Source: Stenopsyche tienmushanensis
Lineage: Eukaryota; Arthropoda; Insecta; Trichoptera; Stenopsychidae
Length of the DNA: 64,000 nucleotides
Assembly: GCA_008973525.1 (NCBI GenBank)
Contig: WACJ01000433.1
Span: 1 to 64,000, forward strand
Direction of reading: 5' to 3'
The notes under the pieces were generated by a model. The model did no database searches, was not told the origin of the DNA, and was given only the letters and a program-made list of their open reading frames with translations. The translations under genes were made by a program, and so were the position numbers. Below, piece by piece: positions 57,190 to 64,000 of the stretch (position 1 is the stretch's first letter; each line of letters begins with the position of its first letter).

Positions 57190-59732
57190 GTACGCATTTT
57201 AAACTATACCCGATATTTATATTCTTACAAAATTTGTAAACAAATTATTAAAATGCATTTGTCATCCTATTTCAGACGATATGGCTTAGTAGAAGGAGGT
57301 CGTCTCTGCTTTGAAGTCGGAGCTCGTGGAGGTCGGACCGAAGGTGCCTGGGTCTTACTAGCGGACCGTGCCGATAAATTATTAGATGCTCTGAAAGCAT
57401 CAGCAGCTCATTCTAGAATGGCAATAGGTAAATATAAATGTTATTATGCAAAAGTTTCATGAATTTTTATCAGTACAATATGAAACACAATTTTGACAAA
57501 GAAGAACTTTGCACTCTTCAGTCATGTGCTGCTCGACAGAATAAAAAAACTAAATTCAATTAAATCACGATGAGCACTCATCATTGCAATTTGTTTCTAT
57601 TGTAATAAAAAAATAATCAAAAACATCTTATCAGCAATTAATATAGTATGTTATATTTTTATAGCCAACGACAATACAAGAAAGCAACTCAAACTAAAAA
57701 TAGACAAACGATTGACAGACGTTGACGAGTGTAACGAATTCGACACGAGCATCGATCAGTTATCGGAAGCCGAGAGCAGCATCGGGTTCGGGGAGTCTGC
57801 ATCGGTGATAGATGTTCAAATTGGCAAACACAGCATCAGCGAATCACTCGATCAAAGAATGAGCAACAACAGTAGATGCATCGGCTGCATGAATCAATTA
57901 GGTATACAGCCAAATATGAACGGATCAGATTGTGCATCGTGGGCCATGGACTCTATGAACGAGAGCCATCGAGATATGGACCGTGCGTCCATTTATTCGA
58001 GATCGAGCGGAGGAGCATCCGATTATTCAATGTCAAAAGCAACGCCCTGGAAGGAATTGGGTCAAAATTATAAAAGTCCTTCATCTCTAGCATCGTTTAT
58101 GAATTCAAGTGATATTTCTCGAAGGATGTGCGCTTGCTGCTCTTCTCAGCGGAATCATAAATCATTCAGTGGACCGTATGAAAATTATGATGTACCAAAA
58201 CCACCCATGCCATTGATAAAGGTAACGCAATTTATTCTAAGATATTAATATAATTTATTCCGATTTATAATAATTTATTCATTGGTTTAATTAAATTTTT
58301 ATTATTTTTAGGAAAATCCCCAAACATTACATCATGAATCGTTATATGATGTGCCAAAAAAATTGAGATGTCTCGTTAACGACCCGAAACTTTGCAATTG
58401 CTCTGCAAGTATTGCGGCAGTCGAGAGTTCTCTTAATATTTTAGAAAATAATCCAATCAACGATATAGAAGTTCCTGTCGTTAATCTCGATAAAGACGAT
58501 GACATAAATTCGAGCACAGTTACCCTAATACCTACCTCTCAATTGAATTATACTAACGTTGAATCAATTACGGAATTAAATGAAAATTTAAGTACGCTGG
58601 AAGAATTTGAGAGTTCATTCCAAATATTAACGAACGCTGGATTCAGCCCAGACGAAATTAAAGCGATGGACGACACTCTAAAGAATGAACCGTTGATTGA
58701 TTCAAATCAAAATACAGAACCCGAAAATAACAACACGGCGAATTCGTGCTATCGCAGACATCAACACTATTTATGCATGGAGCCTCAAGAGCCAGCAGCT
58801 ACGAGAACTCTTCCCAGAGCCAATAAAGCAGCGAAGCAAAGTAACGGTTACGAAGTAATCAATACGTCTTTGAATTACAGCTCGAGAAGAAAGTCTAGCT
58901 CGGCAGATTTTCTTAAAAAGGCTGAAGAATTTTGTGATATTATTAAAAGTAACAGCCAAAAAGATATTTCTTTTGAAATAAATCCGTTGAGAAGAAAAAT
59001 GTACGATTTTACAAATGAAAATCCGTTGCATTTGAATATAAATACTATCGCCGTCGAGAAGAAAGAACCTGTAATTAAAACGCCAGAAAAGTTTGCCAAA
59101 CCCGATAGCAATTTCTTAGCCAAGTTCAAAGATTCAGTCAAAATTCGAAGATCATCGAGTGTACCTAGTAAATCGGAGAAAAATAGAGATTCATCCAGCT
59201 CTAGTGATTCAGGCGTTTCTACCGGCTCTTTGAAATACCACAGGTAAGATATCGTCGATTTTTGAATGCAAACGTAATTTATAAGTCTGAAAGTAATAAC
59301 ATATTTTTATTTTTTAGTTACCTACCTTCTGATCCAATGCAACAAATATCTTTCCAATTTCACGAAGGAGCAAATCTGCTAAAGTCAGATTTTTCAGATG
59401 GCGTTCCGATATTTTTAAGGAGACACAATAGAGGTATTTTAACGCATGACACATTTTTGGCATTTATAATATAACGTTCGTTGCTTAATTTTATTTTTAT
59501 ATTTCCAGTATTGACGTCGTCAGATTTGAGGACTATTCGTAGTCCAAGCAGTTGCGGATCCGAAACGTCAGATTATTTCGAAACATTATCGATATCGTCT
59601 ATAAGTTCCAATGAAACCAGTAATCGAAGCACTACGCGACCCAGATCTGGTCGCGAATATAGCACAATCCAGTCAACGCTACGACGCCAACCTGCCTGCG
59701 ATCGATGCTGCCATTTGTCTCCGGAAGTGTAG
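56790..59732 (+). CDS. Dok7: Dok-7-like adaptor (PH-PTB docking protein), 5'-partial, six exons
   Basis: Exons read as 56790-57189, 57276-57427, 57665-58221, 58312-59243, 59318-59433 and 59509-59732; every intron is GT-AG and the phases match, giving about 793 residues ending in a stop at 59,730-59,732. Domain order is the C-terminal half of a PH domain (residues 1-76), an IRS-type PTB domain (about 80-185), then a tail of about 600 residues. Agreement with vertebrate Dok-7 is direct: D-C-x(5)-Y-[KR]-D at the start, TLAI-C at the PH end, and G-x-W-x-[IL]-x-DLRRYG in the PTB. In vertebrates Dok-7 is a cytoplasmic adaptor that activates the receptor kinase MuSK; the arthropod partner is not shown here. 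The tail carries YxxP motifs at Y320, Y359 and Y382. The start codon and first PH strands lie upstream and were not located. Vertebrate Dok-7 is about 500 residues, so this tail is long. Dok-1 to Dok-6 are less likely because of the DLRRYG segment and the overall match. Confidence 0.9.
57276..57427 (+). CDS. Dok7: Dok-7-like exon b: second half of PTB
   Basis: The acceptor tttcag precedes 57,276. The exon completes the split Arg and continues RYGLVEGG, so the join restores the DLRRYG motif typical of Dok-7 PTB domains. It then encodes the strand with Arg in GARGG, aligned with the GTRCG Arg of vertebrate Dok-7, and the closing C-terminal helix. The donor is gtaaat at 57,428. Arg residues at these two places contact phosphotyrosine in IRS-type PTB domains, so ligand binding looks intact; this rests on remembered alignment, not a structure. 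Confidence 0.9.
57665..58221 (+). CDS. Dok7: Dok-7-like exon c: first part of tail, YKSP and YDVP motifs
   Basis: The acceptor ttatag precedes 57,665, and the frame is open to the phase-0 donor at 58,222 (gtaacg). The exon begins with a basic K/R stretch directly after the PTB, then becomes acidic and Ser-rich. It contains YKSP (Tyr at 58,069) and YENYDVPKPP (YDVP Tyr at 58,186). YDVP is an ideal Crk/CrkL SH2 ligand once phosphorylated, and the Pro cluster just after it could bind an SH3 domain. Without splicing the frame stops at 58,248. Confidence 0.88.
58312..59243 (+). CDS. Dok7: Dok-7-like exon d: large tail exon, second YDVP
   Basis: The acceptor ttttag precedes 58,312, and the exon ends phase 2 at a gtaaga donor. 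A second YDVP (Tyr at 58,345) lies 23 residues after the first, on the other side of the intron. Other Tyr sites include YTNV (58,549; the pYxN type bound by Grb2 SH2 domains) and YLCM (the YxxM type bound by PI3-kinase p85). The rest is acidic, Asn/Ser-rich and probably disordered, ending in a Ser-rich run before the donor. Confidence 0.88.
59318..59433 (+). CDS. Dok7: Dok-7-like exon e: short tail exon
   Basis: The acceptor ttttttag precedes 59,318 and the donor gtattt begins at 59,434. The exon encodes 38 full residues plus two split codons, starting SYLPSDPM and including QISFQFHEGANLL. The frame continues to a stop if the intron is retained, so the main support is phase agreement with the exons on both sides. 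The introns before and after are 74 and 75 bp. Confidence 0.82.
59509..59732 (+). CDS. Dok7: Dok-7-like exon f: terminal coding exon
   Basis: The acceptor atttccag precedes 59,509. The exon encodes 73 residues after a split Val, is Ser/Thr-rich, has Tyr at SDYFET and EYSTI, and ends in a Cys-rich tail (ACDRCCHL, then SPEV) before the stop at 59,730-59,732. The EYSTI site resembles an ITIM-like motif, but that is only a short match. Confidence 0.85.
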
Positions 59733-59962
59733 TGATTTTAAATTGAATTGTCAAAAACTTGTGATTTTTAAATTGAGGAAATATTTCCAGACCATATTTT
59801 TCTACCAAATGAATTAAAATTTGTAAATATATTTGGTAAAATTGCTATGTGTATAGACAGTGATATAATTTATTAATTTTTTAGCAGTAATCTTATTTTT
59901 TTGTAAAGTATAATATGTCATGTAGATGGAAATTGAGTAGGAACAATTAAATTGCTGCTGTG

Positions 59963-59968
59963 AATAAA
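59963..59968 (+). terminator. Possible polyadenylation signal of the Dok-7-like gene
   Basis: This AATAAA hexamer lies about 230 bases past the stop. More AATAAA hexamers follow near 60,200 and 60,450, so the real 3' end could be any of them; the true 3' UTR length is not visible. Confidence 0.35.
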
Positions 59969-60585
59969 CCAAATCGTATGATTGTTAGTATTTCAAATTA
60001 TATTCATAAGCGTAGTTGTAGAAAATTGTTTTGAGCATTACTATATAATTTAAATGTTTGCCTCTTTGTTATAAATGTATCTATTTTTTATGAATTTAAA
60101 GTACATAGTATTTTTTCAGTAAAAATGTTCTTGTACATACAAAACAATAATGCCTAAATGTCGGCGATATGTTTAATAGATCTGATTTCATTTTACTTAC
60201 AGTAAAATAAAATAAAAGTATAACAATTGTATGTATGCATAAGTACATAAACTACAATTAAATATGTTCATATTGATGATATAAAAAGTGTAGTTTATAT
60301 TTGTTATTAGATCTTAATTGAAATTATATTTTGTAAATGTTTAATGTTGATTTTTTGTTAAATTTATTTGTAAGTGATTGATACCTAAAATATGTAAATA
60401 ACTGTATATTTCGTAAACGAATCAAAGTAAAGTGGATACTTTTTCTTAAATAAATTTATTAATTAGATTGTATATTAAAAATTAAAAGGGAAATCTATTG
60501 CACGTCTTATTTTAAATATAAATAACATGTTCTCGTTGACATGTTTTCGTTCTCATTTAAATAACTTTAGTACGTAAGCTACATT

Positions 60586-60611
60586 GAATGTAAGCTTCCA
60601 TGCTTACATTC
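60586..60611. repeat. Short perfect hairpin
   Basis: The arms are gaatgtaagc and gcttacattc around a six-base loop. It lies about 850 bases past the Dok-7-like stop. Too short for a microRNA precursor; it may be chance. Confidence 0.4.
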
Positions 60612-61599
60612 TGTGCATGGATTTATACGATTTAATGAAATGCAATGAACGATTTGTGAATGCATTTATATAAACATATTGTATACTTATTATAATACAA
60701 TCTGAAGTTTGAATGTTTTATTGTATGCACACAGAATCCTTGAGATGTTTCATTAACATTCGTAAATGTATGCGTGGACTGTGAGGTGTTATGATGAAGC
60801 TAAACGTAAATCTTACCTAATTTTGGTTTAGTCTATGTGTCTGAAAATGTTTTCATAGTAATTTTATTTTTAAATAATTAATTATCTGGTGCCTTTCAAT
60901 TATATACATACTTGTTATTTTTAATAAAATGTTTTAATTTCACTCTAGTCAAGAAATGCTATTTAGTAATATATCTGTAGCCTGCACCAATATTGTTATC
61001 CCAATTGTCCATAAATATTTAGATGTTGAGGCATTGAGTGGTAATAATGAAGTTTATTAAAAAATAAAATGTTAAATGATCAATAATTTGTTTTATTTCT
61101 GTATTACAGAATGATAACTGTAATATTTACAATTATTTAGTAGCTGGTGTTTATAGATGCTTTTTCTTTTACGTGTTTGAAATAAAACAATATTTATTTA
61201 AAATCTGTTTTGCTTTGTAAAGTTATAGTTGATCTGCCTAATATAAGGTAGTCACATTGTATTTTCATACTGCATATCGTTGAATGTACCTTTTTTATTA
61301 ACTCTTTGCACTTGAGACTCTTTCGCGCGACAAACCAGCAACTCGAGATGTTTTGGAGCACTTTTGGCAAGTTTCGTACTCCTAACCTAAAATCATTACA
61401 CACACAAATTAATGTATAAAACTTTTATATTTTGACACTTCTATGAATATAATTTCTTAAATACTAGTCTCTGTAATTTTGTTGTAAGGTGTCTCAAGGA
61501 GATAGAAGTCTTACTGTGAAAACCTATACAAGGACTGATCACTGATAGAGAATTCATCAATATTACAACTGCCATATTATGCTCAAGTATGGCATCCGA

Positions 61600-61810
61600 T
61601 CGCGAGCCGCTCATTCGTCTTATCAGTGGTTCGAAAAGCGGACCGATTGAGCATATAAACCTTACGGCCACTCTGTCCTCTTTTAGAGCTTTTTGCAGCA
61701 TTTTCTATGATCTGTATGATTACAGGAGCAATGTAGCGTCTTGACACTTTCTATCATAGTCTTTTTTTACAACAATAACCGCCATCTATACGTTAGATCG
61801 GGTACTTTTG
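61600..61810 (-). repeat. Mariner-associated repeat, copy 4
   Basis: Reverse complement of copy 2 at 40,912: gcggaccgattgagca, ttctatgatctgta, gtagcgtcttgaca and, at the outer edge, gccatctatacgttagatcgg (against agtatagatggcag at 40,918). Non-coding. Confidence 0.7.
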
Positions 61811-61934
61811 GGATTATCTTTGTAAATTATTTTAAACCATGCATTATAATAGTATTAAAGTTAAATTAGATACTTGCCAGGGGTGCTTAATAACCCTAGT
61901 TACGGCTCTGGGTAAGTGAATCCTGTGAGTTATT

Positions 61935-62945
61935 CATAATATAAGATGAAAACCAAAATAGTGAAAATTGATGGAACAGGTACTTCAAAAACTATCCTAA
62001 ATTGGGGTGAAATTGACACGGTGCACGAGTTCATTTACCTTGGGTCACAAATATGTGAAGACGGAGGATGTGGTAAAGAATTAATAAGACGTGCCCAAAT
62101 GGCAAAACATGCCACGACCAGACTAATTCCTGTCTGGAGGAACCGCGAAACCTCAAAAATTACTAAACTCCGCCTAATCCAAACGCTCGTATTCTCCGTG
62201 TTTTTATACGAAACTAGCGAATACCTGGCATGCGTTGCAATGCCACACATATTGATTGATTTGTTATGTGTGAAGATGCATCCAAGGTCGGGCATTGCTT
62301 TGCTTGGCGGGTACTCGCTTTTAGAAAACATGAATGATTGATTTGGAGAGGCATATGTTGGATGTGGTTAGAAAGAAAGCTACGCGATGTATTGCTGTGG
62401 GGCTGAGAGGTTAGGATGCGTGCGCTTTCCCTCACATCGTATAGCGACTGGCGAGCCGCTGAGCACCACGATTCGCTTGCCGCCGAGCGCGGCCGAACAT
62501 CGCGACATCTCCGGACGCCTGACGTTGGACGCCTGACGCGAAACATTGACTTTTATATATATAGATGGAAACATGGACGCTGCGCAAAATAAAGAGACAC
62601 AATTGATGCCTTCGAAATGTGGTGTTTGCGTTGCATGCTGAGGATTTCGTGAACTGCCTGTCCGGGGCAAATACTAAAGTTTTTCAGACTCATTGCTGGC
62701 CGGGGTGGAGATGATTTAGAAAAACTAATAATGGTGGGTAGTGTGTCAGGGAAGTGAGGACGAGGACGGTCACCACGACGATGGAGCGACCAAGTGAAGG
62801 AGGCAACCGATTCAACCCTCGCTATAGCCCTGTGGACGGCAGAAGACATGGATGGCTGGAAAGACGTGGTTCGGAAACAGACAAAATCTACATAGTCATA
62901 GTCACGATCCTCTGTCATGAGGAAACGAAAAGAAAGAAGAATTTT
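61935..62945 (+). pseudogene. RTE-type LINE relic (reverse transcriptase C-terminal part)
   Basis: Reads EFIYLGSQICEDGGCGKEL, then RETSKITKLRLIQTLVFSVF, the post-catalytic RT region of RTE elements. It resumes at about 62,570 with TWTLRK, then IDAFEMWCLRCMLRIS, DDLEKLIMVGSV, RRWSDQVKEATDS and the 3' cctctgtcatgaggaaacga tail, all typical of RTE ORF ends. Stops and frameshifts occur throughout. It is split by the 353-bp insertion at 62,215-62,567. Confidence 0.9.
62215..62567 (+). mobile_element. LINE/SINE-like insertion inside the RTE relic
   Basis: Bounded by gaaac on both sides (62,210-62,214 and 62,568-62,572). It begins tagcgaatacctggcatgcg, like the repeat at 928, and ends attgacttttatatatatag. 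The middle is GC-rich (gccgccgagcgcggcc). Removing it puts the RT frame back together at the break. No coding sequence of its own was recognised. Confidence 0.75.
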
Positions 62946-63244
62946 GCTATGTTTCATAAAACAATTGCCAAGATGCATGCCCGGCTTTTCGGGACAAGTA
63001 TTATAATAATATGTGGTTTGATGTTTTTTGCCGGCTTTGTTTCTTTGAGAACAAACTTTGCAATTCTTCCTAACTCCTGTTCAACGCTTATTGGGATTAA
63101 AAACTTAGTAGTCTTTCTGCCACAACTGTCAAGTTCAAACTAGCGCCGAATATGCAGTCCGGTTCGTCATTCGTCTTCGAGCATCAAACCGAGTGGTGAG
63201 TGAGAGTCACCTCTCGAGTGCAAAAGGTTGTTTTATTTTTATAG
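62946..63244. other. No recognised feature
   Basis: Short spacer between the RTE and Jockey relics. Confidence 0.35.
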
Positions 63245-63805
63245 ACAATCTATCCCCTCGCGGGCGGTTGGGATGTGTATTCAGTGTTTGTTTATATTTT
63301 TGAATACAGCTTTCAATCTCCTGTTTCACTGTGGATATGTTTAATTCCATGGGGCATCGGCTATAGTACGCAGTACTTAGGACTGAAAGCGTTGAAGAAC
63401 GTCAATATTGGAGACGATACGGTATCCCAGAGTTGTACACTGTATGTCCAGATAGATTTTAAAATAGTTTTGCATAGAAGTATTTTGTTCTCTAAGGATA
63501 GTTCCGATTTTCAGCCTATCATTCAATATAACATTCCCATTTTAATTTCGAGTTGCTTTTTTTCTTACTGATGTGCGTCTTACATGTTAGGTATCGGTCC
63601 AAGTGCATACCAAGATATTTGACTGACTGCTGACTCTGACTGATTTGCTTTCGTTAGTCTTTATGTGACACTTCTTGAGGAAAGTGGCAGTTGTTGTGGT
63701 GTCTGTTGTCGGGATGTCGGCTGCATACAGAAGGTATAGAACTGGACCGAGTACACTACCTTGCTTTGGGGGAAGCAGGATTTTATATGATGCTATGTGG
63801 TGGTT
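63245..63805 (-). pseudogene. Jockey-type LINE relic (reverse transcriptase)
   Basis: On the - strand, from 63,800 downward: QGSVLGPVLYLLYAADIPT, then TATFLKKCHIKTNESKS (the catalytic ADDT region is deleted between F and L), then in another frame VKYLGMHLDRYLT. Lower still come NIDVLQRFQS, VLRTIADAPW and, shifted, STVKQEIESCIQKY. These are successive blocks of Jockey-clade RT ORFs. Several frameshifts and a stop make it inactive. Confidence 0.9.
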
Positions 63806-64000
63806 TCATTTTCATATTTAATGTAGAATGATCTATTTGTCAGTTATGATTTAAGCATGAAGAAGAAATCCATGGGTATCCATTAACAGGAAGGGGTTAC
63901 ATCCATCTCGTCTTTATCATACATTCACCTCCTCATTCGCTCGATATAAAGACACTCAATTGAGACTTTTATAATGATATAACTTGAATTTGTTGAGGCA
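63806..64000. other. No recognised feature
   Basis: End of window; it may continue the Jockey relic upstream, but no motif was seen. Confidence 0.3.

Larger units (their letters stand above)
59733..61599 (+). other. 3' UTR and downstream AT-rich DNA
   Basis: The 3' UTR of the Dok-7-like gene begins here and is followed by AT-rich DNA with no open frame of interest. A short perfect hairpin (10-bp arms, 6-base loop) sits at 60,586-60,611. No repeat shared with the rest of the window was noticed before about 61,600. Confidence 0.5.

Noticed and set aside
57073..57462. 129-codon + frame running across a Dok-7 intron
   Set aside because: It is out of frame with the PTB coding sequence before 57,190 and reads through the intron; the spliced reading restores DLRRYG, so this frame is a shadow.
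58771..59141. - strand frames opposite the large Dok-7 tail exon
   Set aside because: Antisense shadows with no domain.
60586..60611. microRNA precursor
   Set aside because: The stem is only 10 bp with a 6-base loop, much shorter than a Drosha/Dicer substrate.
61946..62341. 131-codon + frame as an intact gene
   Set aside because: It is RTE reverse transcriptase up to 62,209, then runs into the inserted repeat; not a host gene.
62214..62978. - strand frames of 96-141 codons over the RTE relic
   Set aside because: They lie opposite recognisable RTE coding blocks and the GC-rich insertion; shadows.
1..64000. tRNA or rRNA genes
   Set aside because: I looked for B-box-like ggttcgaatc stretches and conserved rRNA segments while reading and saw none that fit with a matching cloverleaf; a dedicated RNA scan was not possible.

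Overview
The window is AT-rich eukaryotic DNA, most likely from an insect or other arthropod. The reasons are a split gene with short GT-AG introns and a dense, layered load of decayed transposons of the hAT, pogo/Tigger, mariner, TTAA-target, RTE and Jockey types. No bacterial-style operons were seen. I did not find tRNA or rRNA genes or CRISPR arrays, and I cannot name the species from sequence alone.

One host gene is clear. A Dok-7-like adaptor lies on the + strand at 56,790-59,732, with six exons in the window joined by five short introns (74-237 bp). It encodes the C-terminal half of a PH domain, a complete IRS-type PTB domain, and a long Ser- and Tyr-rich tail with three YxxP motifs, two of them YDVP. 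YxxP is the motif class bound by Crk/CrkL SH2 domains. The reading frame ends at 59,732. The coding exon(s) for the start of the PH domain were not found, so the gene is partial at its 5' side.

Positions 1-56,789 look like a long intergenic region or a very large 5' intron made mostly of transposon debris. Nine copies of one non-autonomous hAT family share a core of about 190 bp. Two are complete, with matching ends and perfect 8-bp target duplications (34,610-35,409 and 48,447-49,442). A separate 158-bp hAT MITE sits at 4,499-4,656. TTAA-flanked (piggyBac-like) MITEs occur throughout, the cleanest at 50,439-50,724 and 52,719-53,239. TA-flanked MITEs with pogo/Tigger-like ends occur at 5,577, 8,436, 25,797, 47,278 and 51,938, and pieces of a pogo-type transposase lie at 1.3-2.06, 25.5, 48.3 and perhaps 55.1 kb. 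Mariner transposase pieces lie near 15.5, 41.6 and 44.5 kb.

The last 4 kb, downstream of the Dok-7-like gene, hold a mariner-associated repeat, an RTE retrotransposon relic interrupted by a 353-bp LINE/SINE-like insertion (61.9-62.9 kb), and a Jockey-like reverse transcriptase relic on the - strand (63.25-63.8 kb).

Several longer open frames (7.1, 12.2, 26.6, 36.8-37.6, 39.8 and 50.8 kb) and some CpG-richer unique patches (14.1-14.5, 42.1-43.4 and 45.7-46.6 kb) match nothing I recognise and are listed as such. I did not find convincing evidence for a new multi-gene system.
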